Shown here: piece by piece, positions 53,829-61,222 of the stretch
Layout of the letters: each line of letters starts with the position of its first letter
How positions within the stretch are numbered: the first letter of the stretch is position 1
Made by a program: the position numbers and the translations under genes
The notes under the pieces: generated by a model
What the model was told of the DNA's origin: nothing
The model's input: the letters and a program-made list of their open reading frames with translations, nothing else
The model's database searches: none
Source: Bradyrhizobium sp. NFR13
GTDB lineage: Bacteria; Pseudomonadota; Alphaproteobacteria; Rhizobiales; Xanthobacteraceae
Reading direction: 5' to 3'
DNA: 64,000 nt
NCBI RefSeq assembly: GCF_900114605.1
Contig: NZ_FOTP01000002.1
Span: 434,001-498,000 of the forward strand

Positions 53829-54590
53829 TCAATTTCCGACGAACGGTCCGAGCGTTTCGCCGATATCGTGGCGAATAACAAGGTCAGCGTGATCGTCCTG
53901 CTCCGTTGCCTCATTGTTAATGATGACAAGGCGTGCGCCGGCATGTTTCGCCATCATCGGGAATCCCGCTGCGGGCCACACGACGAGCGACGATCCAATC
54001 GCAATGAACAGATCGCAGTGCTGCGATAGCTCAGCTGCGCGACGCATCTCATCTTCAGGCATCGCCTGACCGAATGAGATCGTCGCAGCCTTCACGGGCT
54101 CGCCGCATACCGTGCAGTCTGGCGCCTGTCTTTCGGAATCGAATCTGCTCTTCACCCAATCGAGCTCATAGCGCCTCGCGCAACCGATGCAGCGCGCATA
54201 GGTCGTATTGCCGTGCAGCTCGATCACAGCGTCAGCCTTGAAGCCGGACGCTTGATGCAGGTTGTCGATGTTTTGGGTGATCACAGCAGGAATCTTGCCA
54301 GCCTTGTAGAGCGAGGCGAGCGCGCGATGCCCGCGACCTGGTTTCGCCGCAGCAAATATTTCTTCCATCGCAAAGCGCCGGCGCCAGGCTTCATCGCGCG
54401 CGTCCTGGCTGGCGACGAACTCGTCGAACGGAATTGGCTGGTTACGGGTCCACAAGCCACCAGGCGAACGAAAGTCGGGAATGCCCGTTTCGGTCGAGAT
54501 CCCCGCACCGGTGAACGGCGCGATGGTTCTGGCCTCGGCAATCATCTCGCCAAGACGGTCCACGCCATTGCGAAGGTCAGTTGCAATCAT
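53829..54590 (-). CDS. Sir2 family NAD-dependent protein deacylase
   Basis: Sirtuin, 253 residues from ATG 54590. NAD-binding motifs TGAGISTETGIPDFR and TQNIDNLHQASG, catalytic His in IELHGNTTYA, and a zinc site formed by two CxxC pairs (CIGC and CTVC). Removes acyl groups from lysines using NAD. A TTG at 54623 would add 11 residues. Single gene by appearance. Confidence 0.93.
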   Translation of the reverse strand: MIATDLRNGVDRLGEMIAEARTIAPFTGAGISTETGIPDFRSPGGLWTRNQPIPFDEFVASQDARDEAWRRRFAMEEIFAAAKPGRGHRALASLYKAGKIPAVITQNIDNLHQASGFKADAVIELHGNTTYARCIGCARRYELDWVKSRFDSERQAPDCTVCGEPVKAATISFGQAMPEDEMRRAAELSQHCDLFIAIGSSLVVWPAAGFPMMAKHAGARLVIINNEATEQDDHADLVIRHDIGETLGPFVGN

Positions 54591-54697
54591 TGGAAGGTCC
54601 GAGAGGAAGTGATCCAACGACAATGCCGCAGACCGGGATCTGGTGCCATCCTGCCGGGCTCAACGCATGTTTTGCTTAGCGATCACGCCTTCAGGAT

Positions 54698-55012
54698 CTA
54701 TTTCGTTTTAGCGCGTCCGTTCCTGGCGAGCTTGTCGATCAAAAAATCTTCCCGCTTGCGACCGGCGGCGATCTCCTTCGCGAGCCACCCTGCAACACCG
54801 CCGCGCCCGGTCCAGGTCTCTCCCGTTTTGGGATGGCGATACTTCGGCGGAACCTTGATGCCTTTAATGTGGCTGGTTCTGCTGTCAACGCTTCTAATCT
54901 GCGCGAGTTGCGCCTGCAGTTCGGCACGATGGGCTTGCAGCTGCTTGTCGATATCCTGCCGCAATGCGAGGAGTTCGGGAACCGAAAGAGATTTGATATC
55001 AGGGGTCGGCAT
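54698..55012 (-). CDS. H-NS family nucleoid-associated protein
   Basis: 104 residues, full-length for the alphaproteobacterial/Bordetella-type H-NS family. N-terminal coiled-coil oligomerisation region (SVPELLALRQDIDKQLQAHR, about residues 8-40), linker, and the DNA-binding motif YRHPKTGETWTGRGGVAGWL at about 66-86. Binds AT-rich, often foreign, DNA and silences it. A second, truncated family member lies 180 bp upstream on the same strand. Confidence 0.92.
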   Translation of the reverse strand: MPTPDIKSLSVPELLALRQDIDKQLQAHRAELQAQLAQIRSVDSRTSHIKGIKVPPKYRHPKTGETWTGRGGVAGWLAKEIAAGRKREDFLIDKLARNGRAKTK

Positions 55013-55192
55013 AAATCGGCTCCGATCAAATATGTCCGCACTCCTTCCCCAAGGCGCGCAAATATGCGCCCAGCGTGCGTCAATTAAATAAAATGGTTGC
55101 GGTGTCAAAACACCGCATCAAAACGAAATATCGAGGCGGAATCTGAAATGCGCTCCGTCCTCAAGTAACTAAATACCGATCTACGAAATCTT

Positions 55193-55432
55193 TTATGCAG
55201 CCCGCGAAACGTCGGCGGAGGGTTCGCTCTTCGGCAGATCGTCCTTCTTCGGCTTCGCCACCGGCGTTGCCTGAGACTTCTTCACGGACTTGCCGTACTG
55301 CGCGAGCTTGTCGAGCTCGGCTTCGAGCTCAGCCTGACGTGCAGCAACTTTTTCCGCCAGCTTGTCGGATGCATGATCACGCAGTGCCGCAAGTTCCTCG
55401 ATACTCAGTGAGTCCAGATCGATCTTGGCCAT
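55193..55432 (-). CDS. Truncated H-NS-like protein lacking the DNA-binding domain
   Basis: 79 residues with a good GGGAG site 7 nt before the ATG. The N-terminus (LDSLSIEELAALRDHASDKL) matches the oligomerisation domain of H-NS family proteins, including the neighbour, but the protein then runs into a Lys/Ser/Pro-rich tail and stops before any GETWTGRG-type motif. Downstream DNA shows no remnant of that motif in another frame, so this is not an obvious frameshift. It could form heterodimers and modulate the full-length protein. Confidence 0.75.
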   Translation of the reverse strand: MAKIDLDSLSIEELAALRDHASDKLAEKVAARQAELEAELDKLAQYGKSVKKSQATPVAKPKKDDLPKSEPSADVSRAA

Positions 55433-55576
55433 GGAAATCTCCCGTTTGTTCCGCACTAGCGATAACATCCATGCGCCGCAAGCACGGCAGCGCGATCATC
55501 CACCGAAGAGATGCATTTCAATTGACGTCGAGCTCGCACTTCGCAGACAATGCATGCGGGATTGGGGAAACGCGTC

Positions 55577-56050
55577 ATGGCATCCTGGAAAGAAGAGCGT
55601 GACCGACTGGTCGCGCAGACGCTCGCATTCGTACAGGAGGTCGCTGCCGCGCATCCGGTCGCGGCCCAGCGGCTGAAGATCTGGCAACCGCCGACCCACA
55701 CGCCGTCGCAAGCGTCCGGTTCAACGGAAGCCTTCACCTCGCCTGCTATTACGAACGCTGATCATTCGACGACCCCCGCTTTGATTGTAGAAACGGCGAA
55801 CGCGGCAATTGAAACCTCGGAGCGTAGTTCGCAGGACATTCCTGTTGCAGTTCCAACTAACGTGCCATCTCCTGCCCGGAGAGATCCGCTTTATTCGGGC
55901 CCATCTGAGCGGGCCGAGATCCTCAAGCGCGTTGCTTCGTTCAAGGCTCGCCAGGCCCAGATGATTCACGAGCGCGACGTCTACTACGAAGCCATGCAGA
56001 CGCGTATCCGAACAACGCTGCGGAACGATTCCGGGCGCGACCGGTTGTAA
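55577..56050 (+). CDS. Hypothetical protein, 157 residues
   Basis: Starts MASWKEERDRLVAQTLAFVQ. The middle (about 40-105) is Thr/Pro/Ser-rich and probably disordered. The C-terminal 45 residues (SERAEILKRVASFKARQAQM and HERDVYYEAMQTRIR) are helical and resemble the small protein encoded at 57781-57966. No known family. No clear ribosome-binding site better than GGGG 10 nt upstream. A hairpin terminator follows. Confidence 0.65.
   Translation: MASWKEERDRLVAQTLAFVQEVAAAHPVAAQRLKIWQPPTHTPSQASGSTEAFTSPAITNADHSTTPALIVETANAAIETSERSSQDIPVAVPTNVPSPARRDPLYSGPSERAEILKRVASFKARQAQMIHERDVYYEAMQTRIRTTLRNDSGRDRL
56022..56046 (+). promoter_or_regulatory. EcfG-type promoter motif at the end of a gene, without a downstream coding gene
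   Basis: GGAAC (56022-56026), 17 nt, GTT (56044-56046), inside the last codons of the 157-residue gene. Nothing coding follows on this strand for over 1 kb, but a hairpin terminator ends 67 bp downstream. It could drive a short RNA or be chance, since it lies in coding sequence. Confidence 0.3.
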
Positions 56051-56084
56051 AGCCGGAGCAGTTTCCCCGATGCTCTGTTTTCAG

Positions 56085-56113
56085 AAAGCCCCGTTCTCCC
56101 CCGGCGGGGCTTT
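56085..56113. terminator. Hairpin terminator
   Basis: A 9 bp stem AAAGCCCCG/CGGGGCTTT with an 11 nt loop, between the 157-residue gene and the convergent DUF3606 gene. A-rich on one side and T-rich on the other, so usable in both directions. Confidence 0.6.
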
Positions 56114-56172
56114 CGCCTTGCGGGCTTCGACTCGAGAGGCGATCTGTTGAGGGGACGACCTGTCGGTCCGGG

Positions 56173-56370
56173 TTATTTGCCGAGGTGTCGCCGCACGGCG
56201 GCAACCGAAGAGCCGACCTTTTCGATCGCAGCGTTCAGTTCGGTCGGCGAGACACTCAACCGATAGGCCCAATAGTCGCGCTGGGAAGCATCACTGGAAT
56301 CGATCACCGGCGCCGGCCGGACGCCGAGTTCGGACGCCAGGACGGCAGCGACTGGGACGAGACTGATCAT
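56173..56370 (-). CDS. DUF3606 family small protein
   Basis: 65 residues. The last 40 match DUF3606: DYWAYRLSVSPTELNAAIEK followed by VGSSVAAVRRHLGK. The N-terminal 25 residues (MISLVPVAAVLASELG) are atypical for the family, which is usually about 58 residues long, so the true start may be internal and non-ATG. No ribosome-binding site was found. A second DUF3606 gene lies at 59685. Confidence 0.65.
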   Translation of the reverse strand: MISLVPVAAVLASELGVRPAPVIDSSDASQRDYWAYRLSVSPTELNAAIEKVGSSVAAVRRHLGK

Positions 56371-56490
56371 GCCGGCATGGGTAACACGTCGCCCGTACAG
56401 CCCAAGCGAGCGCTCGCTCCAACGTTAACAGGCGATTGATGCAATCTCGGAAAGTCGTCCAGCCAAAGCAAGAAGTCTTGCCGCGAGCGG

Positions 56491-56739
56491 TTACTGAACC
56501 ACCGAGCCCAGCGAGGCCTGGATCTCATTGAGCGGGATGCACAGCTTCTTGCGGCGCAGGCCGCGAATGGCGCCGGTGACCTTCAAGATCTTGCCAGCGG
56601 CACATGAACCGTCCTGGACCAGCGCGCTCTCATAAGGCGCCAGGATGAGCGGTTCAGCTGTCCGAATGGACTGAGCGGCGGAAGGTGTGGCCAACGCCAC
56701 CAGAGAAATTCCGAAAGTCCCCAAAACCCAAAAACGCAT
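56491..56739 (-). CDS. Small secreted hypothetical protein
   Basis: 82 residues with a Sec signal (MRFWVLGTFGISLVALATPSAAQ). The mature part has two Cys (DGSCAAGKILKVTGAIRG and RRKKLCIPL), probably disulfide-linked in the periplasm. I recall near-identical proteins in bradyrhizobia annotated as DUF6719, unverified. Longer upstream frame is not credible. Confidence 0.7.
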   Translation of the reverse strand: MRFWVLGTFGISLVALATPSAAQSIRTAEPLILAPYESALVQDGSCAAGKILKVTGAIRGLRRKKLCIPLNEIQASLGSVVQ

Positions 56740-56900
56740 GGTCGTCCCCAACACAGCAAATACGCACCGGTCCAAGGGTAATCGTTCACGCCCTTCAATT
56801 TTTGCAGTCAGCTCTCCCCGAGCCGTTACCGCAATTATTGCCCCGGACCACCGCGAAACACAAAGCAATTTTCGCGCCGATTTCCGGTCTCAGCATAGGG

Positions 56901-57107
56901 TCAGAGCGTGACCTGCTCGTGACCGCACTCCTTGCAGGTGAAAGACACCCGCGCGACACCCTTTGGCGCCGAGACCTTGTTCGCCGCGCCGCACTTGCCG
57001 CAGGTCGTCATAATCCGTGTGTCGCCCTGCTTCACCACCAGCACCTTGCGCTCCATGGTCTCGCGGATCAGACGCTCGGCCTCTTCGCGCATTGCCTGCT
57101 TGCTCAT
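56901..57107 (-). CDS. Small zinc-ribbon protein
   Basis: 68 residues with a GAGGAGA site 5 nt upstream. An N-terminal helix (REEAERLIRETMERK) is followed by a zinc ribbon with two CxxC pairs, CGKCGAANKV and CKECGHEQ. Possibly a nucleic-acid-binding or regulatory protein; the family is not identified. Confidence 0.75.
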   Translation of the reverse strand: MSKQAMREEAERLIRETMERKVLVVKQGDTRIMTTCGKCGAANKVSAPKGVARVSFTCKECGHEQVTL

Positions 57108-57389
57108 GCAGCTCTCCTCACAGACGCCGAAGCAAAAGGCCCCGAGCGAGCGGCCTTATAGCCGATGACGATGACACTCTCCATCGCGATCAAAATCGGG
57201 ACCCCGGATCGCACCATTCCCCTGCAGAATTTCCGTGCATTCCAATCTGCCGCAGCGAGATCCCGATGGACAGAATGGCTGACCTGAACTAGAACAAATA
57301 GCGAACATTATTCGCCAATGTTTTATCGGGACGTCACAGGAATCGCCGGGTTGGCGGGGCATACGCGGCTGGAAAACAGGGAGACTGAC

Positions 57390-57557
57390 ATGGATTTGCA
57401 GGCACGTATCGACCTTTGGAAAAGCATCGATCCGGATCCGGAATTCTGCCGCAAGGCAGAACGAGAAATGCTGCTGTTGAGTTGTCAGGACGAAGACTGG
57501 GTCAACGCGCGGATGCGGGATTTCGAACAGGCGCTCGCGTTGGAGAGTGCTGAATAA
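57390..57557 (+). CDS. Small hypothetical protein, 55 residues
   Basis: Begins MDLQARIDLWKSIDPDPEFC with a GGGAG site 6 nt upstream. Acidic, helical and soluble, with WVNARMRDFEQALALE at the end. No family recognised. A small inverted repeat (ACATT-N8-AATGT, 57307-57324) lies upstream. An EcfG-type promoter for the next gene begins 2 bp after its stop. Confidence 0.6.
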   Translation: MDLQARIDLWKSIDPDPEFCRKAEREMLLLSCQDEDWVNARMRDFEQALALESAE

Positions 57558-57558
57558 C

Positions 57559-57583
57559 GGAACCCTTTGGCGTCGGCGGCGTT
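57559..57583 (+). promoter_or_regulatory. EcfG-type general stress promoter
   Basis: GGAAC (57559-57563), 16 nt, CGTT (57580-57583), the full consensus. Predicted start near 57590 and a leader of about 190 nt before the 61-residue gene, or a shorter one if translation starts at a TTG at 57670. Confidence 0.6.
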
Positions 57584-57780
57584 ACGTCTGCACTGGAATA
57601 TCCAACCTCGCTTCACAGCGGTGATGTGAGGTTTTGTTTTGCCGGTGATTCGGCGCGGGAGATCTCAGCTTGCGTGAGCGTCGCGCGCTGCGACTTATCC
57701 ACTGGTTGCCTTGCAAAGATCGGATTGATGCCGCATTCGGCATTGATGCTCTCCTTGGGGAGCGAAAAGAAGAGAAGAGA

Positions 57781-57966
57781 ATGAACGAAGAAAGAATTTC
57801 AGCGGCACGCGCCGACATGGAACGCCGGGTGGCAGAATTTCGCGAGAAACAGGCGAAGTTTCAGCGCGAACGTGAAGACTATTACGAGACCACGATCGAA
57901 AAGGTACGGGCCACCGACTGGAACGAGTTCGTGACGCCCCGTCAGGACCGCCGCGTGCGGCACTAG
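57781..57966 (+). CDS. Small hypothetical protein, 61 residues, predicted stress gene
   Basis: Starts MNEERISAARADMERRVAEF. Very charged and helical (REKQAKFQREREDYYETTIE), probably a short coiled coil; its core resembles the C-terminus of the protein at 55577-56050. The frame stays open to a TTG at 57670, so a 98-residue form is possible. An EcfG-type promoter lies upstream and a strong terminator follows 25 bp after the stop. No family known to me. Confidence 0.65.
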   Translation: MNEERISAARADMERRVAEFREKQAKFQREREDYYETTIEKVRATDWNEFVTPRQDRRVRH

Positions 57967-57991
57967 CTACGATCTGCTCGCAGCAGCGACC

Positions 57992-58027
57992 AATAAAAAG
58001 CCCGCCATTTCTGGCGGGCTTTTTATT
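57992..58027. terminator. Strong bidirectional rho-independent terminator
   Basis: AATAAAAAGCCCGCCA, loop TTTC, then TGGCGGGCTTTTTATT: a near-perfect palindrome with an A-tract on one side and a T-tract on the other, between two convergent genes. Confidence 0.92.
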
Positions 58028-58087
58028 GAATGCGCGTCACGCGCATGCAGCGCAATAGGCCCGAAGCAATGCTCCGGGCCGTGTTCC

Positions 58088-58414
58088 CTACCAATAACCA
58101 TAGCTGCGATAGTAACGCGGGCCATAGGCATAGGGGCCGGGACCATAGTAACCGCCATAGTAAGCGGGACGGTAATAGCGCGGTCGGTAATAGCCGTAGC
58201 CGGGACCGTAGCCATAATAGCGTGGGCCATATCCGTATCCGTACGGTCCGTACGCACCATAGGCCCCCGCGGCCAGCGCACCTGCGGCAATACCAAAGCC
58301 GATTGCGGGACCCGGTCCCCAACCTCTACCCCATCCGCGCGCTTCAGCAGGCGCCGTAACGGCGGTCGTGCCGATGGCTGCGACAGTGGCCAGGATCAAT
58401 GCTGCCTTTTTCAT
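58088..58414 (-). CDS. Secreted Gly/Tyr-rich protein
   Basis: 108 residues with an AAGGG site 6 nt upstream. A Sec signal (MKKAALILATVAAIGTTAVT, cleavage near PAEA) is followed by repeats of Gly-Tyr-Gly-Pro and Arg-Tyr-Tyr. Low complexity, likely disordered or surface-associated. Such proteins are common in bradyrhizobia and unstudied. Confidence 0.75.
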   Translation of the reverse strand: MKKAALILATVAAIGTTAVTAPAEARGWGRGWGPGPAIGFGIAAGALAAGAYGAYGPYGYGYGPRYYGYGPGYGYYRPRYYRPAYYGGYYGPGPYAYGPRYYRSYGYW

Positions 58415-58518
58415 GTGATACCCTTTCTGTTCACCACCGGCCAAATAACGCCAAGCTTTTTTGTTGGTTTCAGGGCCTGTAAGATTTCACCGCTCGGGTT
58501 CCAGACCGGAGGTGCGTC

Positions 58519-58737
58519 ATGATGCCCATTCGCTATCGCCGTGCGCAGCTCGCCCGCCAGCTTCAGGCCTTTCACGCGGCGCACCCCGAATTCATCAGAG
58601 AGCGGCTTCGCGCTTTCGATGAACACAACGGACGCGACAAGATGATTCCCGTGACGCATCGCAAAATGAAACCGTCACCCTATATGCGTCGCTTGGCTGC
58701 GCTCCCCCGCGACAAGGCGCCGATTAGCTCCGGGTGA
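58519..58737 (+). CDS. Small basic hypothetical protein
   Basis: 72 residues, GGAGG site 6 nt upstream of ATG 58519. Begins MMPIRYRRAQLARQLQAFHA and is strongly basic, with two helical segments. No family recognised; nucleic-acid contact is conceivable given the charge, but unproven. Confidence 0.6.
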   Translation: MMPIRYRRAQLARQLQAFHAAHPEFIRERLRAFDEHNGRDKMIPVTHRKMKPSPYMRRLAALPRDKAPISSG

Positions 58738-58875
58738 AGCCTTAACGCGCCCCATATCGCCTTCACGTTTCATTCACCATGAGGGGCCGGTTATCGGAAC
58801 GGCTCGCAAAGCCGACGCTTTCCTCTCCATGAATGTACGCGGTGTCGCACGGACACGCGTGCGAGCAGTGGAGTA

Positions 58876-59127
58876 ATGGCGATGATTGAACAGATCGCAA
58901 AGATCGACAAGGCGCTCGATGAATTGCTCGTCGGCCTTGGCCAGATGGTGCTGCGCTTGTCGAGTCCGCAAGTCACGCGTACGCGGGAGGAACGCGAGGC
59001 TCTTGTCCGCTCAGTCAATCAATTCTCAACCTGCGCAGCCCGCTCCAGCGATCCGCGGGTCCTCAAGCTTGCTGACGACTTGCAAAATACGCTGAAGCCG
59101 CGCCTGCGTCTCGTGGCCAGTCGCTGA
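58876..59127 (+). CDS. Small helical hypothetical protein, 83 residues
   Basis: MIEQIAKIDKALDELLVGLG followed by helices with ARSSDPRVLKLADDLQNTLK. The internal ATG at 58882 sits 8 nt from GGAG and may be the true start. No family recognised. A GGAAC about 80 bp upstream lacks a proper -10 partner. Confidence 0.55.
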   Translation: MAMIEQIAKIDKALDELLVGLGQMVLRLSSPQVTRTREEREALVRSVNQFSTCAARSSDPRVLKLADDLQNTLKPRLRLVASR

Positions 59128-59168
59128 CGACGCTGGGCGTCCCAAAACATTTGCAGGGCAACGACGTA

Positions 59169-59193
59169 GGAACGTTTCTCCCTTTTACCTGTT
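59169..59193 (+). promoter_or_regulatory. EcfG-type general stress promoter of the PRC-barrel gene
   Basis: GGAAC (59169-59173), 17 nt, GTT (59191-59193). Predicted start near 59200, leaving a 24 nt leader that contains the AGGGAGG ribosome-binding site. PRC-barrel genes are known members of the EcfG regulon in related bacteria. Confidence 0.75.
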
Positions 59194-59223
59194 GGCCAGA
59201 CACAACCAAAAGGGAGGCTCTAC

Positions 59224-59589
59224 ATGCCTATCGAAGCAAGTGAACAAGGTAACCTGATTGGCAGCGACAAGGTCGAAGGCACCGCAGTGTTCGGCGCTGA
59301 CGACCAGAAGATCGGTTCAATCGAGCGCGTGATGATCGACAAGAAGAGTGGCCGGGTGTCCTACGCTGTGCTCAGCTTTGGCGGCTTTCTCGGCATCGGC
59401 GACGATCACTATCCCCTGCCCTGGCAGTCGCTGAAATATGATACCGCACTGGGCGGTTATCGCACTGGCGTAACGCAGCAGCAGCTGGAGAACGCTCCCA
59501 AATACGGCAACGACAATAGCTGGAATTGGGCCGACACATCGCGGGCTCGTGCAGTGAACGATTACTACGGCGTTCCCATGGGCGTCTGA
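59224..59589 (+). CDS. PRC-barrel domain-containing protein
   Basis: 121 residues with an excellent AGGGAGG site. PRC-barrel at about 10-85: SDKVEGTAVFGADDQKIGSI, VMIDKKSGRVSYAVLSFGGF and DDHYPLPWQSLKYD. Homologs are induced by stress in alphaproteobacteria; molecular role unknown. The tail ARAVNDYYGVPMGV is typical of this subgroup. Preceded by an EcfG-type promoter and followed by a strong terminator. Confidence 0.93.
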   Translation: MPIEASEQGNLIGSDKVEGTAVFGADDQKIGSIERVMIDKKSGRVSYAVLSFGGFLGIGDDHYPLPWQSLKYDTALGGYRTGVTQQQLENAPKYGNDNSWNWADTSRARAVNDYYGVPMGV

Positions 59590-59611
59590 CCCGCAAGCGG
59601 CATAGCCACAG

Positions 59612-59643
59612 AGAAAACAGCACCCCTTCGGGTGCTGTTTTCT
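59612..59643 (+). terminator. Rho-independent terminator after the PRC-barrel gene
   Basis: AGAAAACAGCACC, short CCTTC loop, GGGTGCTGTTTTCT: a 13-14 bp stem with a T-rich 3' side, 22 bp after the stop. Near-palindromic, so it can also stop transcription from the DUF3606 side. Confidence 0.9.
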
Positions 59644-59684
59644 GGTTCACTTGATCAGTTTCACTTGGTCAGTTGCGTCCTGTT

Positions 59685-59858
59685 CTAGTGCGCCAGTTCC
59701 TTGCGCACTGCCGCAGCCGCATTGCCAACTTTCTCCACCGCCGCCTGCAGCTGCTCGCGGGAAACGCCGAGCTGATGGGTCCAGTATTTCACCTCATGCG
59801 CCTCGTGCATGTTGATCTTGCTGCGATCCGGCTGCCCCTTGTTCTTCCGGTCGTCCAT
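59685..59858 (-). CDS. DUF3606 family small protein
   Basis: 57 residues, normal family length, from ATG 59858 with an AGAGG site 8 nt upstream. Conserved block: SKINMHEAHEVKYWTHQLGV, then REQLQAAVEKVGNAAAAVRK. Function unknown; many DUF3606 genes belong to stress-inducible sets. An EcfG-type promoter lies about 110 bp upstream on the same strand. Confidence 0.85.
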   Translation of the reverse strand: MDDRKNKGQPDRSKINMHEAHEVKYWTHQLGVSREQLQAAVEKVGNAAAAVRKELAH

Positions 59859-59934
59859 CGTCGTCGGCCTCTTCAATTAACTGGTTGATGTACATGGCGA
59901 GCTGCTCGCCGGCGTCATTGAAATCTTCGTCCAC
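59794..59934 (-). CDS. Possible upstream small ORF overlapping the DUF3606 start
   Basis: From a GTG at 59934 the frame gives 46 residues (VDEDFNDAGEQLAMYINQLI then EEADDDGR), acidic and helix-like. It lies within the transcript predicted from the EcfG-type promoter and overlaps the start of DUF3606 by 65 bp. The composition looks protein-like, but the overlap and weak start make it doubtful. It could also be a leader controlling DUF3606 translation. Confidence 0.25.
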   Translation of the reverse strand: MDEDFNDAGEQLAMYINQLIEEADDDGRPEEQGAAGSQQDQHARGA

Positions 59935-59968
59935 GCAAGGTGTCCCATATGCCGTTTGGTGAGTGCAA

Positions 59969-59993
59969 AACATGCACGATTGTGAGTTGTTCC
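59969..59993 (-). promoter_or_regulatory. EcfG-type general stress promoter of DUF3606
   Basis: Minus strand: GGAAC (59993-59989), 17 nt, GTT (59971-59969). Predicted start near 59961, about 100 nt before the DUF3606 start codon. It shows that the frame running upstream of this point is not part of a longer gene. Confidence 0.65.
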
Positions 59994-60113
59994 GGGCGCC
60001 GCTCACCTGCCACACAAGCAATTGTTCAAATGCCGGAGATTCCGCCAACTCGGCTTTAACTGCACTTCCAGAGCTCGGAGAACCCAATCGCACCCGCGGC
60101 ATTATGGGAGATG

Positions 60114-60281
60114 ATGTCCACAGCCCTTGTCGTTCAAACCGTCGAACTGAGGCCGAACCCGCCGCCTTACGGTCGGCTGTCATTGCGCACGGGGGCATGG
60201 GACCAGTTGCAGGCGAAACGGGCCTATGACGACCATCACGAGCCGCCGGAGGCGCCGGTCGAGCTCGACAAGAAGGTCTGA
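60114..60281 (+). CDS. Possible small protein, 55 residues
   Basis: Starts MSTALVVQTVELRPNPPPYG and ends with an acidic tail HHEPPEAPVELDKKV. A GGGAG lies 3-4 nt upstream, close but usable. The amino-acid make-up looks natural, unlike the competing frame. No family recognised. Confidence 0.4.
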   Translation: MSTALVVQTVELRPNPPPYGRLSLRTGAWDQLQAKRAYDDHHEPPEAPVELDKKV

Positions 60282-60405
60282 GGTAGCCAGCAGTCGGCGG
60301 CGATCCACGCTCTAGTGCGAAACACCCCCACCAATGCCGACGCTCCCGCCGACCCTGATGCAGGTCGACGTCCCCTCAACCTGGACGAAGCCGGCGCCGT
60401 ATTGC

Positions 60406-60534
60406 TTACACGGATCTGCTTTTCGTGGTGCTGGCGTCAATGCTCTGCTTCGTTGCCACTGGCTTCTTCGACGCCGCAGCGAAGGCCTGCAGCGGGATGA
60501 CAGCGATCAGCATTCCAACAACGACAATTCTCAT
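60406..60534 (-). CDS. Very small secreted peptide, 42 residues
   Basis: GAGGGAG site just upstream of ATG 60534. A signal-peptide-like segment (MRIVVVGMLIAVIPLQAFAA) is followed by a 20-residue Lys/Ser/Thr-rich tail. Divergent from the 70-residue gene whose EcfG-type promoter lies 40 bp away. Support is the start context and signal only. Confidence 0.4.
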   Translation of the reverse strand: MRIVVVGMLIAVIPLQAFAAASKKPVATKQSIDASTTKSRSV

Positions 60535-60573
60535 GCTCTCCCTCGCCGCTCTTACGCGGTTGCGCCGCTCATC

Positions 60574-60598
60574 GGAACGAAAGCTGCAGTGCGGCGTT
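60574..60598 (+). promoter_or_regulatory. EcfG-type general stress promoter, start codon 8 nt after the -10
   Basis: GGAAC (60574-60578), 16 nt, CGTT (60595-60598), full consensus. The ATG of the next gene at 60607 coincides with the expected transcription start, implying a leaderless mRNA. Confidence 0.7.
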
Positions 60599-60606
60599 TC
60601 CATGGC

Positions 60607-60819
60607 ATGGGACCGAGAGAAGAAGATAATGGCGTATTCCTGCTCGGTGCGGTTGCGCTTGTCTGCGGAATGATCGCCTTCGTACCGTGGCTCCTCGAGC
60701 CGCCCCGCGCTGTTGCAAGCAAAGGCGCCCAGCGTGTCGCTTATGAGCAACCTCCCTCGCAAGAGCCCGTACGCGTGATCGTGCCCTTCACCCCCAATAC
60801 CACGCCGAGCCAGCGCTAA
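60607..60819 (+). CDS. Small single-span membrane protein, predicted leaderless stress gene
   Basis: 70 residues: acidic head MGPREEDNG, one helix (VFLLGAVALVCGMIAFVPWLL), then a Pro/Gln-rich periplasmic or cytosolic tail ending VPFTPNTTPSQR. There is no ribosome-binding site, but an EcfG-type promoter places the transcription start at the ATG itself. Ends 11 bp before a convergent small membrane protein gene. No family known. Confidence 0.6.
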   Translation: MGPREEDNGVFLLGAVALVCGMIAFVPWLLEPPRAVASKGAQRVAYEQPPSQEPVRVIVPFTPNTTPSQR

Positions 60820-60830
60820 GACCGCTGGGT

Positions 60831-61016
60831 TTAGTTGGCAGCCACAGGCTGGCCGGCGGTGCGAGTGAGTTTGTCGGCTTTCAACAGGACATGGTCCGTT
60901 GCCGGCTGCGGCCGTGCAAAGAAGCTCACGGCAACAAAGGCTGCGCAGAACAGAAAACCTACTAGCATCACCCGTCGATGCGTCGGCTTGTCGGCATTGT
61001 GAAACGAAGCGGACAT
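60831..61016 (-). CDS. Small single-span membrane protein, 61 residues
   Basis: Strong GAGGGAG site 5 nt before ATG 61016. Basic head (HNADKPTHRR), one helix (VMLVGFLFCAAFVAVSFFA), then a soluble tail. No family recognised and no EcfG motif upstream. Confidence 0.6.
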   Translation of the reverse strand: MSASFHNADKPTHRRVMLVGFLFCAAFVAVSFFARPQPATDHVLLKADKLTRTAGQPVAAN

Positions 61017-61222
61017 GGTCACTCCCTCGATGGGAAATGAATAGCTCACTCTTATTTCCGCGCAATCATACTCTGGTTTTAACCTAACCGATGAAGGTTA
61101 CTTGGCCGATCGGATTTTAACGAAGCCGTTGTGGACTGTTAATTTCCGGCGCTCCCGCGATCAAACTAACTACAGAACCGCATCGTGAAGCGCCCTGCAC
61201 GGTTCGTGACTTCGTGTACATG

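Noticed and set aside
58796..58820. GGAAC upstream of the 83-residue gene as another EcfG promoter
   Set aside because: The -10 position reads CTT at 17 nt and GCT at 16 nt, not GTT.
59794..60198. A 134-codon frame running through the DUF3606 promoter region
   Set aside because: It crosses the EcfG-type promoter and its upstream half looks random; only a short GTG-started part is kept as a doubtful feature.
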